A stretch of 64,000 bases of DNA from Antedon mediterranea (GCF_964355755.1 NC_092671.1:18066001-18130000); one strand, 5' to 3'. Shown: positions 1-14,353, counted from the first letter of the stretch. Translations and numbers: made by a program. Notes: generated by a model from the letters alone, not told the origin.

Positions 1-255
1 GAGAGATGTTCAAAATCATTCAAACAATCTAAAGCTAATTTAAATGCTTTTTTGGTCTAAATTAGTGCATAATTATATATCTCCAAAAATGTACTTCCGT
101 CGCGATACCAATCATCAAACACATCTTCGCGGTGGAAGTACAAAATGGGTGACGTTATTATACTTCAAAAGTAATAGTATAAAGAAAATAATATGTTTCA
201 AACGAGAACAACCGTTCAAATAGTGCGTACTATTGCAGGCCATGTGTTTCCAATC
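1..255 (-). repeat. Dispersed repeat, family shared with 53308-53560
   Basis: The reverse complement of this block aligns over nearly its whole length with 53308-53560. Shared landmarks, in order, are CACATGGC-GGCACTATT, a run ending in ATACTATT-CTTTTGAA, ATTTTGTACTT, GATTGGT, GGAAGTACATTT-TGGAGA, and GCATTTAAATTAGCTTTAGAT. The block touches the window edge, so its outer end is not visible. I do not recognise the family and see no coding potential. Confidence 0.75.
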
Positions 256-1312
256 AAATTTAAAATAATATCCTTGTGTTGTCCAAAATGTCGTGATACG
301 TTCATGTGCAGACTCTCACTCGGCCTTGGTGTTTATCCGTTCACTGCACTCTGTATCTAATGTCTTCAGGTATCAGTAAATTCTGACGGTCACATGTATC
401 ACATATGAAGCCTGTATCATACATCATACATGCCAAAAAGTATTACGGAATTGCATAATTGGAGGTAATGCCATATGTGGAGATACATTACACATGCCTG
501 GTTAGTTTACTAAATATATGATATTGATTAATAATAAATATATACTAGCATACAGTTGATTGATCAAATATAACTTGGCATAGACTTTTATACGATATTT
601 GCATTTTTTTTTAAATTTTACGTAGGACATCAACATCTTTTAGACGTAAAAATATAGAATACCACTTGGAGATTATGGTTAAACACTACAATCAGGACAG
701 CGTGATCTTTACGCGCATGCTCCAGTAATAAAGGCATGAACTGTAAATTGACACTCATGAATCTTAAAGTCAACCCGACATGCGAATATCTAATTATAAT
801 AATCATGATGATGATACAAATTTAATATTACAGCGTTAGGTCACTTATTAAACAATATGCTAATGTTTGTAATTATTACCTGACAAGCAGAGATAAATAA
901 TTATATTCCTCTGATTGAATTGTGATCAACTTGGCAATAACGACCGGATGTGCATTGAATTTTCTGTTAAGAGATACGAGCCGATCTGAAGCCTACCAAA
1001 TACGGCTAATGGATATTTGAAACGAATAGAGAATCATTCACACAACGCGGAACATTGAAAGCAAAGGATTATCCGGTCTTCAACTGATTTCTGAAGTATA
1101 TTAACAATATCGTCGTCTTCTATATTTTCATACCAATTTCCTTCTCTCTAATTCATTCTCCTTCATACTCAAGCAATCACTCGTCACTCACCTCAAAACC
1201 CACGCATGGCCAAAGTGCTCTCAAAATGACCAGTCATATAGGACCTACGAAACCCTGTTTATGGAAGAAACCTTGTTTATTTCCCCCTTGCCTGTTGTTA
1301 CCTGTCAACACT
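256..1312. other. Intergenic, no gene seen
   Basis: AT-rich sequence with stops in all frames and no recognisable protein, RNA gene or repeat boundary. Confidence 0.6.
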
Positions 1313-1448
1313 AAGCTTTTTTCCCACACGCCATGACGTAGCTGAATTCGACCGTTAAAACGCGATGGACACCATATCTGTCACTCATGGTCAACTCACT
1401 TCCATTGCGCCTACGTAGTTGCGTTGCGCTCAAGTGAGAACCAAGCTT
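1313..1448 (+). mobile_element. Short MITE-like repeat, family A copy 1
   Basis: About 136 bp with imperfect inverted ends: AAGCTTTTTTCCCACACG on the left, and a right end whose complement reads AAGCTTGGTTCTCACTTG. The interior contains GCGATGGA, ATGGTCAACTCACTT and TTGCGTTGCGC. These also occur at 14221-14353 in the same orientation and at 19431-19578 in the opposite one. It has no coding capacity and looks like a miniature inverted-repeat element. Confidence 0.65.
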
Positions 1449-4400
1449 TATTATGAAACATTAACATATTTAAATATCGCACATTTTAATAGAAAATCCG
1501 TACACATAGGCAACATGACAGATATGTTAGAAAGGCTGAAGGCGCCATGTTGTTTTAAGTTGAATTGCAAATCTTCAATATTACAACCCGCTGCTATACC
1601 TCATCATCACTAAATTGCACAAATTAATTGTTCTTGGATTTTAGTTATACTATAGTAAATCTACAATCAATATCGTGAAATTGATTTATGTTGGTAAATC
1701 ATCAATTATGGTACTTGTGTATTATAATAACGGACGGCGATGGCCATGGACATATGCTCCCTAGCAACAAATGGCAATGTTGACGTGGATATTGCGATTA
1801 CTTTGCTTAAAGCGGGTATGACAGTAGTTGATGTTGAAAGGCCTACAAACGATGATAATGAATTGAAGCAGAAACGACGGCCGGTGTTCTAATGAATATG
1901 ATAATAATGAGATGGCAAACTGGTTAACTTAACTTTTGATGACTTTAAATGATGAAATTGTACCATAACATTAAACATTATTTTTATAGGTCTCACTAGT
2001 TTTTTAATTACATTGTTTTAATTTCATTTTATTTATTTGTTAAACAAAAACGTTTTCTAGGACTTTTAAACAGTCAATGAATGAGATGGCTCACAAGTCA
2101 GAAATCCTAGATTACAAATTACAACAGTAAATATGTTAAAATTCATAAAAACGAATATAAACACTTTTCTATGATTTGTAAATGAGAGTAAAATAAAAGG
2201 ATTATTCTGACCCCACATTAATTGATTGCAGATTATTTTGTTTCTATATCATATATAAAGAATAAAGTGCATGCTCTTGGCTTTTTTTTATTAGTATTGA
2301 TTTTTAATAATATATCATAATTATCTAACAATGTTGATTTATAATGGGGTTTTTCATATGTTAGCATGCTCATTCCAATAATACGGAATGTAAATAAAAA
2401 AAGAAATTTGATATTTTTCAGTATCGATTAACGATACAGATTTTGTTATAGTTTATGATCATCAGTATCCAATCTGGTTGATATTAACAATCGTGATGTT
2501 CTATTTGTAACCCGTACTTGATTGAACTTGATTCGAAATCCTTCTACATCGCTTTTTATTATAATATCTGTCTAAGTTTTAAAACGCATGTTTAGATTAA
2601 TGTTTTATGTCAAGCCTGTTCTATGTACTCAAATAAAAATACATATTACCTCCATAAAAAAATGTTCACATTAATATAGGCCCCCAGTTATTTTGCATGT
2701 TGAATATGTTTTTAAAAAAATGTGCAATTTACAGAAAAAAATGCTTTCGTTGTAACCACTGAACTCTTCCCTGTTGTATCGAACAGTGTCATTATTCCCA
2801 TTCCCACCAAATGTTGCACTTGGCCTCCTTATGTAATTATATGTTTAAAAGTGCTAGTCAAAAATATTTGACTTGTGCAACATCATGCAAATGTTTATTT
2901 TACAATTTAAACCTCGAATGTACCCGAGAATATTCAATGTATAGGCCGAAACATCATTTTATTGAAAATATTACATTAGTGCATGTGTATAGTGAAAATA
3001 GGAATATGCTTTATCGAAAATGATTATTACTACGGTGATAAACTATACAAGAGTTATATACGTTATTATGGTAATACGACAAGGGTTACATGAATTAATA
3101 ATTAATAGCGTTGTACAAATCGGTAATAAAAATACTGTAAGTATTTTTGTAACCTGAACCTATAACTCAACTTAGGAGATTACCAGTGACTAAAAATACA
3201 GATGTACATTTTTAAAGCAATAATGCCGAGGTTGAAGTAACCATTTTAATCCCTAATTATTATGACCGAGTGTTATCAATAATATTGTCATGTTCAATGT
3301 GTACAACGCTTACTACATTTGTAATTTAATCTGATTTCATTGGGGACATAGCTGGCGAGAACACGTAATTTTCTTAAACCAAATTACACTAGGCCTACTA
3401 TGTTAGAAGATGATGAATATACACGTAAACGAACATATCTAAGTAGATAATATAAGAATAGATTATGGTATTTATTCTCAATAACAAAATACTAAATTGA
3501 TAGTTTAGCCATGTTTTTTTCGTATCGCATATCTCATTTCGACACATTACTGCAATAAATCACCCTTTTCCCAAATCTTCTTTATAACCATGTATTTTGA
3601 AGACATGTAAACAATACACTCAGGTTACCCTTAACGTATAGCAAGTGCTTAGAAGCATTTGCTGTCTAAATTATTAGTATTATTCATATTTTATACAGGC
3701 ACTCTAATCTTGTAACAAGCCACGGCTGTCCCGAAGGGCTGAATTCTAAATCTTAATACAACGGCGGAGCATGAAGTCAACGTTCGAGTAAAAACATAAG
3801 ACATAATTATCTTAAAAAGTAAGTCTTATTACAGTAGTTAGTATAAGCATCTACGTGTCGAACATAAACGCTCGAGTTTGAGTCAAGATTTCAACGTCAA
3901 AGAGGACTGTATAAAGAAGGGTGTCTAGCATTAATATTATGATTATTTCGTGAATTAGTTCAGTCCAAATGCATGCCCAGGACGTCGGAGAAGAGGTGCT
4001 TTCCGATACTGTATTTTCGGCAATAAAAATCTCATAATCAATGTTTAGGGCATCTGATATAGAAAACCCTGGTTTAGTTTGAATGTAATGCACACTATTC
4101 TAACACAGGGTGGAGGGTGGTGTTGTTGTATTTGGAAGCATCTAATACTGTATATGATGTCAAGACAATGTAGAGCTGCCAGCTACCATTGACGTACATT
4201 GTATAGGCAATCAACTGCAACAGTCAAGAAAGTTTTTCATCCCCCACCCTATTTAAAAAAATAAATGCTTAGGATTATACCTCATTTACATTCATTGCTG
4301 TTTATCCAACCACAATGCTATCCGGTGTAATTTCACTATATAAACTTCATGAGTATTATGTCCAACGTGTAACTGATAATATCTTTAAATGGCAAAAGCT

Positions 4401-5665
4401 ACATTTTGTATGAACTTAATTACCTCCAATTTATTCTGTATAGAGTTACAATTAGGTTGGGAAAATATCACCTTATAAGTCTGCAATTTAACTATCAATA
4501 TTTTATACCCTTGGAAAAATAATTACAATCGACGAACATCGTATGCAAAAGTCTACTCATGTTACAGTCTGTATAAAAATAAATTTACTGTCCAAACCAA
4601 AAAATAACAATTTAACATTTATTAATATTCATTATTCACTGCATAGGATTAATGCAATGAACGTGCCGATATAGTATAATACGTGATGGCGAATCTTATT
4701 TCAACACTGTTTATGTCCGTCAAATTACCAATCTAGCCGGGTCAATAGCCTATACAATATCATTTCCACTGAAGTGTTGAACAAATCGAAACAGACAATT
4801 CCTTGGATGGTCAACCACCTGACAACCCAGGGGGAAATAGCACCCCTCAGAAGAGGAAGAGACTCATATCTAATCAATATAATAATGGAAGTAATGGACG
4901 CACTCATCTAAACGGTCGGTCACGTTGTCACTATTTTTGCATTCCTATGTTTCTGTAATGTTACCTATCCCAACTTTAAAAATCGATATACTACTGCATA
5001 TATTAGGCCTACTAATAATAGTATAATATTCATTAAAGACGTTTATTATTATTTATACAATTTTTATACCATACACGTACGTGCCTACTACTGGTAATAT
5101 AATATAGTACCATCAGCAATGAACGCGTATTAAAAAGCTGTAATAGCATTAGTTTACACACACTAATAGTAATTATTTAAAAAAAAATGTTCAATAAGAG
5201 TAATACATTGACCAACTTACGTAATGATAAGGGAATGACGGATGACACGCGCGTTCCTTTTGCAAGACGCATATCGACCGGTATGATCCGTTGCCAAAAT
5301 AGCGTATGAGATGTTACTCGTGTACAATGCAAAATAATCTTCCTCCTCTGATAACAAAAAAATGAACCGTTTTCTCCTTCTGAGATTGATTGGATACAGT
5401 AATTGATGTTCGTTTGAACTACCTCATTCACCGGGTGTGTCTAGCAACAGAATATTTCGTATCAATACAATCTCTAATGAGTATAACCTTCAAAGAAATG
5501 GAAAAGTATATTCAACAGATAAGCACTGAAATCATTCAATGATTGAATTCAAGGCACTCAACGGTTGGCTGTCTTGCGTGTGACGTAGCATTAACATTAA
5601 GATTGCATTGAAAATGAGGGTTTTTGAATGGTGCATTGGCAACTCACAGAATGCGTTAAGTGATA
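1449..5665. other. Intergenic, no gene seen
   Basis: A long AT-rich stretch. The open frames of 60-84 codons are scattered, resemble no known family and lack paired splice signals. TAGGCCTA-type words recur (for example near 3390 and 5004). I see nothing that can be annotated with confidence. Confidence 0.55.
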
Positions 5666-5752
5666 ATGGCCGAACGCAATTTCACGATTGCAACGCAATA
5701 GAGTGTGGCACTGATCTGCTGTTTCAGTGAAAGGTCGCGTTCAAGGAACTTG
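5666..5752 (+). repeat. Direct repeat, copy 1
   Basis: ATGGCCGAACGCAATTT-CACGATTGC-ACGCA, followed by a divergent part and then ATCTGCTGTTT and AAAGGTC, recurs at 5968-6062. The two copies are in the same orientation about 300 bp apart and are diverged. No coding potential. Confidence 0.7.
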
Positions 5753-5967
5753 TGTCTGAACGCGTAGGTTGGTTTTCAATGAATATAAGTCGTCGTCCTA
5801 CGAATTGGTTTTACTTACTAAAGACCATGGCTTAGTATTTCAGTTTTATATTAAATCTTAATTCTGTAGTAAATAAAATTGTTTTTGATTAACAAAGCGC
5901 TAATTGTACAAATTAGCGTTGTGATCGTTTTATATACGTTTCTTATTGCCGTTTTTTAATTCAATAC

Positions 5968-6062
5968 GTTATGGCCGAACGCAATTTACACGATTGCGAC
6001 GCATGGGAGTAGGCTTACCGGGTCGTACAAATCTGCTGTTTTACTAAAAGGTCACATTCATC
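5968..6062 (+). repeat. Direct repeat, copy 2
   Basis: Second copy of the 5666-5752 repeat. It shares ATGGCCGAACGCAATTT, CACGATTGC, ATCTGCTGTTT and AAAGGTC-C-TTCA, with a small insertion in the middle. Confidence 0.7.
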
Positions 6063-6065
6063 TCA

Positions 6066-6160
6066 GGCATAATAATAATATAATCATCACCATCGTTATT
6101 ATCATCATAATCTCATCACTACTAAGCATCATCATCATCGTCATCATCAAATACCATCAC
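6066..6160. repeat. Degenerate (CAT/ATC)n microsatellite
   Basis: Interrupted trinucleotide tract of ATC, CAT and AAT units. It includes CATCATCATCATCGTCATC and runs out near 6160. Confidence 0.85.
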
Positions 6161-9100
6161 CATATTTATGACATTTCAGCATTTAGTCAATGTTCACTGC
6201 CAATCCTCTGTCCATCACAGTTACTTTGGTCCTCTAACAGAGTTTTTACAAACCAGGAAAAACATAAAAATGTTAATCAATTTTTACGGTGTTCAAAGTG
6301 AGATTCCTACTTAAAATATATAACTTTACACCTAAAAGTGTTTCCTGTCATTACAATATAATTTATGTAATACATTCCGAAAATTGTTAGACGTCTTAAC
6401 CATTAGTTACCAGTTTAGTTGTAGTGTAAGCTAATACGTGAAACACAAAATTAAGTGTTTAGACTTATGAATAAAATGGTTAGGATGGCGTAATATCTTC
6501 TACCGTATGTTGTTAAAATAAGTTGTCATGTAAAATTGTAAATCATATTGCGAATGATAATTTGAGGAAGGTGGAATCAGTAAATAACATCAGGATGGAT
6601 ATAAATTACCCAAGGCTCTGCTGCCGAAACAATTCGTTTCAGCGAAAAGATCGCGTAGCGACCTGTTTTCATAATGCACATAGTCGTAAATTTTACCAAA
6701 GACTCCAAAACGACTGGAGGAATTGGACTGACATTTTGCGAATTATTAGATATCATAATGGTTTATTTTCATGGAATTGCGTATACGTATAGGCCTACAT
6801 ATACTGTAGAAGTGCACGCGGGCAATGACCAGAAACTGTGAGCGAAAGGGGTAACTGAGGAGCCCACTTATCACTTCACTGATACGTCATCGCTAAATGA
6901 CACATATATACCCTAATATTCACATTTCGAGTTAAAATAAACTTAATAATATGCCGAAGACAAATGAAATGTCTAGATGATACAGAGAATAATTCGTTAT
7001 GTTAAAAGAGAGAATTGAAAATACAAACTAAATATAATTTAGTATTCGCGCAAGTGAGTATAGGCCAAACAAAGTAATTAAGCACACCCACCTTTAAAAT
7101 AATGGGAAAAGATATAATATTAAACAAACGAAACCATGGATTAGTCAGACAGATTTTTACCTGCGGAAGACAAATAGCAACGTGTCGCTATACATAAAGG
7201 TATCCATAATAAGAAAATGTCATAAGGACCTTGGTTGAAAGCTCCCACTGAAAGTTAGTAAGCATCCGAGCGCATTCACGCGATTAAGATATTACATATA
7301 AGTATCATACAATGGTCACTAAAGATCAATATTAATATTTTTATATTTGGTTCAGTTAATGTAATCATAATACTGTATTATGTAAACGTATAATGTAAAA
7401 CCTTGAAAACTAGCTCATTTACTTTTAAGATACTCCTGAGGTTGTACCTTCATTTTAAAATTAAGTAATAGAAAAAAAGATAATTTAAAAAGAAACACTA
7501 GGCTTAGTTTTGGATATTTAATATTAGTACCGAGAGTTATTTTTTAACGAAGCAGTAGGCATGTCGATTTTGTGTTCAACTTTTTTTTTGCTTTTTAAAC
7601 TCCTTTGTAAGTGTAGTATAGAAAAGTCTATATATACATTTACGTAAGGGCAAAATTCGGCAAATCGCACGTTACTTCTAGAATGTTTACTCGATGGTAT
7701 ACAAAGTTGGTTCGTACTTTCGGTAGGCCTACTGATTTTAACCAACTGATGAAACCCTGTTTACTAATTAAATTGAGTTAGACAATTAATTTAGGATCAA
7801 CGATTTTCCCCAAATAGGGGTGTTTTCCGATCGTGGTATACACTGTCTAATGGATGTCTTGAAATATACCCACCCATTTACCCATCTCCTTCTACGATAA
7901 TTGGTTTTAATAGCTGAAAACCGGTTGAACAGCTCGAGTACAGCATCATCAATTTGAAGACAGGTCGATTTTCTTTAAAAAATACTATTTTGATAGATTT
8001 AATATACGTTTATACAAATGTATTGATTTGCGATAAATTGAACATTCCAATCTCTCAGTCACTCATATAAGTATTTGGTTTAACACAAGTAGGTAAATGT
8101 ATGGGCCCTTGGGGGATAAACTTAAAACATTTAGAATAGTATTGCAATACTTTGACAATACTGTAAATACGTTAGGCCTATTACTGTGAGTGTGGGTAGG
8201 CCATACTGTTATGATTATAAACACATAATATACAAATAAACTTTATTACCGACAGTTGCTTCTGAACGTTTCTGTTAATTAATAATTAAAACAAATATAA
8301 ACGTCGTTTAGTGGTGTATCGTTATAAGTACTTTACTTATTAAATCGCAAATGTTTTACTGTATTTAGTGGTATACTATTTATAGGCCTAAAGTGGATAA
8401 AGAACATATTTAAAAATTGTTCCTCTTTGTATACCCATCCTCTTCCCCATCCTTCAACCCTAATGTTACATACAAAACACAAATTGGGTTTGTTTAAATG
8501 AGTCGGAAAACAAAAATTTGGACTCATTTTGTGACAAGTTTCTCTTTCAGAAGTAATTCCCAGGGTGGTAATTTTAGTTGACTACATACATCATCGTGTC
8601 TATTCGTTTCTGTAAACGACAATGTATTAATAGTCCTGCGGTACGTACATTTGAAATCGCCAGTTTTTTCACGCTGAAATTACTGTGTATTCGAGAACCA
8701 TCTAGTATAAGAAATTAGGGGAAAAGGGAAGTAATATGGAATATAATTTACCAAACTCAGGCCTACCACTGATGAAGTTGATGAAATTGTAATGATAAAA
8801 AACATTAGAAAATAACAAAAATGTTATAATAATGAAAACAATATGAAGATGATATGACTATGATGATATTAATGTGAATAAAAGGTTATTTTTGTCGCAT
8901 TAATTCGTTTATTTTGATTATTTACATGATTTTCGCAAGAGAAGCACAAGTCCGTTTAGTTTGAAGTCCACTTTTGTCCATCTTAGGCCGGAGTAGTTTC
9001 AAAGATTCATTTATGAATGAAATGAAATGCATAAGAAGTATACCACTATTAATACTGTATTATTATTAATAATTGTTATCAACAAAGTGTGATTAGCATA

Positions 9101-9529
9101 GTCTCTGTTTTAAATTTGTTTACCTTATACAGAATTCTCGTTTTATAGTTATAGCTTCATAACTTGTTAGGTCATTTTCTCTGCCAGTAAAACGATATCG
9201 GTGAATTTATGAACTGGCCCAAGTAAATTCAAACGAGTGATTCATCATCATCTATTTGCTTGACGAGATAATTGTCAATTATTAAAACAATAATATTGTA
9301 TATACTATTATCAAACATGTTAAAACTATAATAATTGATGACATATGCTTTGGTGACATATGACGACGCCTATGATATCTTTCTCTTTAGAGGTTGATGA
9401 AAGTACATAGTACTGTACCACGAAACCTCCACTTCGTCTGTAGGGAACAAGCTTACAACAAACCCACATAAACATAAACATGTTTTTCCGAGAAGTAAAG
9501 TGCATAATAAACAAGGCCAACAGCCATTA
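6161..9529. other. Intergenic, no gene seen
   Basis: AT-rich and low in complexity. Open frames are short and resemble nothing known. I saw no paired inverted ends or tRNA-like boxes. Confidence 0.55.
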
Positions 9530-10318
9530 AGTCGCGTGCTACAATGCATAGTGATACCGGACCGACAGACAGACCGACAGACCGACAGACAGACCGACAG
9601 AAAGACCGACAGACCGACAGACAGACAGACCGACCGACCGACATAGTGAACTATACTGACCGAAATTACTGAACATGTTTAAAAATGTTGAAATGTTTGA
9701 AAACATTTATATTTTTTTAATTTACACGTGCGTAGCCTGTCACTTTTGACGTGCTCGTATAACGTAATTTCGAGTTGAAAAGTAAGTCAAGAAAACAGAA
9801 ATCGGGCAAAAAGAGTGCGCAACAACATTTAACGCGCAGTGCGCGCGCAAAAATATGCGCACTCATGGCAATTTTGTAAACGCTTAAAATTGCCTGAAAC
9901 GTACTCTTATTTCATTGAAAATAAATTTTGAAAATTTTAAGCGCACGTACGCATGCGTTACATGCGCTACGCACGTAATTGTATTGCCATATGATGATTT
10001 ATGCCCTGAAATTTATGAGTACCAAATTTTATTTAATTGTGATTCATGGTTGTGAAGATATGATTAAAAACGTGATTTCGTTAAATCGTGCGCACCGTGA
10101 AAACATAACCACATTGATTCCTGGCCATAAGGAATATACTGTGAAAAATTGACCTAGCTAGATTAAACTGATATCAAGATAAGGTCAGAAAGCGATAAAA
10201 CGCATAGTGATACCGGACCGACAGACCGACAGACAGACAGACAGACCGACAGACCGACAGACAGACAGACCGACCAACCGACCGACATAGTGAACTATAG
10301 AGTCGCTTCCACGCGACT
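9530..10318. mobile_element. Dispersed element with two (GACCGACA)n blocks
   Basis: The outer ends are inverted: AGTCGCGTG at 9530-9538 and CACGCGACT at 10310-10318. Near each end lies a microsatellite of mixed GACC and GACA units (about 9557-9642 and 10215-10288). Both blocks are bordered by GCATAGTGATACCGGACCG on the left and CCGACATAGTGAACTATA on the right. Between them is a non-coding, CG-rich interior with GCGC-type words near 9835-9975. A diverged related copy is at 63436-63522. Microsatellite-cored dispersed repeats are known from marine invertebrates; the superfamily cannot be assigned here. Confidence 0.7.
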
Positions 10319-13300
10319 AAAAACGGATCTACGTACCTGGAAGGCCGGGTTGTAATGATTTTGAATTATAAATGCATGAATAAAAAGAATAGAAACAAGA
10401 GAGAGCTGGCGAGGGAGTCGCCTGAATTGGTTAACGAAGTTTTATACCGCGCGGCGACAAGCGTGTGAAAATAACAACGAATTGCGAAAGATTGCCAGAA
10501 AACCCTTCATTTTGTCGTTAATTGCGTGACAAATATGAAACAATAGCGTATATATATAGTTACAAAAGAAAATCTACGTTTCTAGAAATGTTAACGGTCA
10601 TATTCCTATAACACGTTTGCATTTCTGTTCGCCTATCTCAGAATTAAGCAAGGCTATTTGATGTTTAAGCCTATTGGTACCATTTATAACTCATCCAATT
10701 CTCAGTACTGTGTCTTCAGTGGTTTCATGGAAGGTTAAATTAAGGGTCCACGATACAGGCTCCATAAACACATGAAATACTGTATCACGTAATTTGCCAT
10801 GGTGCTACAGTAGATTTACCGTGACGACTCTCAAAACCAATTTCGCTAATTCATACTTCACGACTTTTACCATTATTTTAAATTTGTCTAACTCAACATA
10901 CTTCTGTTTGTGAAATATTTCTTTAGTTATAGCACTTGAATCAAAATAGAATAATTTGGTAAATTTATTCTATAGGGTCTCGTTTCTTATCAGATACATT
11001 ATCACTCTAAGCTTCATCTATAATTATTTCCATGGCACTCAACAGTATGGCGCCAATCATGGTACCTTAAAGGTGGTTCATAAAATCGATAGCATAAATA
11101 CGTCATCGTGGAATTAGTTTGATTCTTTGAAGATGTACTGTGTGTCCTGAATTCCAAACAAAATCTGCTGTAGAAGAGCTTAGGGCCTAAATCATCAACT
11201 TCTTAAAAACTCAATGTACAAAATCAGTTCGCATACATTTTAATATCAAACTTCTCGATTCTAATCATTACAAGACCTAATACTATTAGTTTTTGTTTTT
11301 TTAAGCAGAAAAATAAGATTTGTTGAAATTATAGCTTCCGTACACTGATTCAGTTAGTAGTGACAGTGCATTTTGTCTTATATTATGTTGAACAGGCAGG
11401 CATTGTGAAATATACACATAAAATGATAATAACGTTTTCAATCGTTTGTCCGATATCAAATTTTGGCATAGATTAAATCTACACGGTTTCAGTTATTAAC
11501 ATAGCTTTCAGCCTATTCCTTTCTCAAAAGATGTCATAGATTGTCCTGTACCCATGCTGAAGATAGGTGTAGTCGGACAACTAGAAACACTAGTAATGTT
11601 CTTTTATTGCTCCCACATCTTCACCAGTTGTCATTGGGTGCCGCCGATAAAAATGTGTAAGTTCAAATAATAATTAATTAATATTACTATCACAATTTAA
11701 GTACTAAGGAATACGCAACCATCACATTGATCATTTTCAAATATTTAGTAACTAATAATACACCTTGTATTAACATTATATGATATCTTTTTTACTGATA
11801 GATTTTAAAACAAATACCGGGTATTTGGTATAAACAAAAAATGTCAGTTTAAAACATAGCATTATGTCCATTTTCATATTCTTTATCCCTGCAATGAATG
11901 TTGTGTGATATTAATGATTGGCTTGAAAATTATTAATAAGAATAATGGATACACACAATGTAAACGAAGCACAATCTCTATAGATTCTTGGTTTGGTTGC
12001 TTCGAAACTTTGACGTCATATTGCGGTTCATCCATCACCATGGTAACTTTCACGAGTTTTCCTTCTCGTAAATTGATACATTCTAAGAACATATCACGGA
12101 GTCAAATTAAAGGTTTATGATTTGCAGTCATAGCCTAATTTATTTTAATGTTTTCACCGGATAAAAAATACAGTACTGTAAATAGCATTATGAATGAAAC
12201 AGACCATGGCATATAAACCGTATAATAATATGGCTGTGGATCTTAGAACCTTCAATGAGCGGCCTAATGTCGCAAGAAGCTCAGGCCTCGCCAACACTAG
12301 AAAGGACAAACTCACGAGTACTTTTTTTTTATAAACCTAGACTAGATTCTTCAGAAACACGATTTGAAATATTAGGCTATAATGTGTTTACGCCCAAACA
12401 TTCGAAGATTAATTGATCAACAGAAATTAACATGGAATATAACAAGACTTTGAATATAAAAAAAAACTAAATCGTAAAAAAATAGACATAATATATTTAA
12501 TCTAACATAATCCCAACCTCCATCATTTCTCCTCAACGTTTTCTTCATTATAACTCAATGTCAGTGACTCTTTGATAGCATCATGCTTTGAACGATAGTG
12601 CGACAAATAATTATATTGCAATGTTATAGGGCCTGGAATTTATTATTTCTAAGTGTTTGTATATATCAGGGATTTCTAATTAACACCTCCCTAATTGTTA
12701 TATTAAGTGGAAGAACATAGTTTTTTATTTAAAAAAAAGGTAAAAAATGCCTCTCACCTCTCAAAACATAACACCGACTCCCAACTCTTCATCTGTTAGC
12801 ATGTTGATGATGACGCTTCTGAGCAGGTTAATAACAATGATTAGTGTTATCAGAGTGTTCACGGTAGGCCTACTTACAACCAGACATTTTCCACCGTATT
12901 CTGATTTCTGTCTCTCAATTCAATTTCCCGAGTGCAGGAACGTCATAACGCATAGCTTCGAAACGTAATTGTGGTATTGGAAGTCTACGGTATATGAATG
13001 GCAAACCCGACCGTCGTTCGCCGCTGAATGAGCTAAACTTGTTTTTCATTTGACTAAGAGTGTATGCCTATATCCAGACTATTGCAAATGTATTGTAATC
13101 AAGTTAGGTCATGAGTGGAATATGATTCTAACAATTTGTCATTCCTTTTTAACATTGTTACAAGACCCCATGACAACTCATCTATACCCTTTTGTTTGTA
13201 GGTTACTTACGTCATTCTTGACGTATGAACATGATGTTTGCTTTTTCACAGCTCATTATGCTAATTAATTATCAAAAAGAATATATTTTTATTGTTGAAG

Positions 13301-14220
13301 AATTCGAATTTTCATAAATAGGCCTACTGCTAATAAGTAACAAACTTTCGTTTTAAACTGTAACAATAAGAATAACTGTCATTTCATGTAATTCACAGTG
13401 ATATTAAATTATTTTGTAAATTACTAATCAATATTAAGTCTATATATCCTGACTATACCGGTTTACAATCAATTATCAGAATTATGTAAATATGATTTGT
13501 AAACGTAAAATTAAATTTAAGCTCTCGTCAATATTTTTGCTAAATTAATCTGCCAAAGAGCAGCTATGCCCAACACAAAGACACATTTTAAGTTTAGGCC
13601 AATTAGGCTTATATTATTTAAAATCCATTAAAAAAAATATTTTTAAATAGATAAAATTTAATAAGACAGTTTTACGAAAAAGCACGATCATGATTATTAC
13701 ATTTTCGAAACCAGGATGTTGCATTTAATCCGTTCCCCTTACTTTATATATGTTCATTGCCAATCTGTCACATTTTATTTTGCAGAACAATTTTAACGTA
13801 CCTGGACATGAGGTCATCATATCATGACTACATGACTATTGGGCATTTCACACAGTTGTTATCAAATGAAATGTGATACTATCTGTACGCAGCGTAATTA
13901 AGTGTACTAAATCCAACAAATATTGTTATTATTTATGTTACCTGCGTCATTTATAATTAAACTTTAGTTGGCCGCGTCCTAAACGTCGGTGCGGCGCCTA
14001 ATCAAAATAGGCCTATCTGTTTTTCATTGTTTTTAGAATCGCCCGCGCAATAAACTGCGCTTATTTTCACTACGAACTAACATTTGTAAATTGTGTGGTT
14101 GTGTATGTGTGTAAATATTGGTTCCTACTAGGCCTACTACTATGCCTAGAACGCATTAAAATGAAGCGAAGTTACTCCTTCAATTCAAATAAATCACTGT
14201 AAAATTACTTGCGTTGCCGC
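10319..14220. other. Intergenic, no gene seen
   Basis: No supported gene. The overlapping 69-71 codon frames at 11883-12120 lie opposite each other and neither resembles a protein family. A few TAGGCCTA words occur near 12865, 13320 and 14128. Confidence 0.55.
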
Positions 14221-14353
14221 TTTAGATTGGTTGCCACTAGGACGAGTTGACCAATGACTATCCACTGTTCAAATAATCCATCGCGTTTGATTGGTCAAAT
14301 CACTTACGTTGCGTTACGTCCTTGCGTTGCGCCCCTAGTGGGAACCAAGCTTT
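14221..14353 (+). mobile_element. Short MITE-like repeat, family A copy 2
   Basis: The left end TTGGTTGCCACTAGG and right end CTAGTGGGAACCAAG are inverted repeats with one mismatch. The interior has GTTGACCAATGACTATCCA and GATTGGTCAAATCACTT. It is homologous to 1313-1448 and, inverted, to 19431-19578. A second partial end (CTTGCGTTGCGTCCATGTGG) follows directly to about 14385, suggesting a nested or tandem half copy. Confidence 0.75.

Noticed and set aside
3851-4093. 80-codon minus-strand frame
   Set aside because: It has no family resemblance and no flanking splice or promoter signals.
9557-9642. CRISPR-like regular repeats
   Set aside because: Units are 4-8 nt with no spacers; this is a microsatellite in a eukaryotic genome.
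9453-9644. Minus-strand open frame with SVGRSVCLSVCRSFCRSV
   Set aside because: It is a translation of the (GACC/GACA)n microsatellite and has no protein-like complexity.
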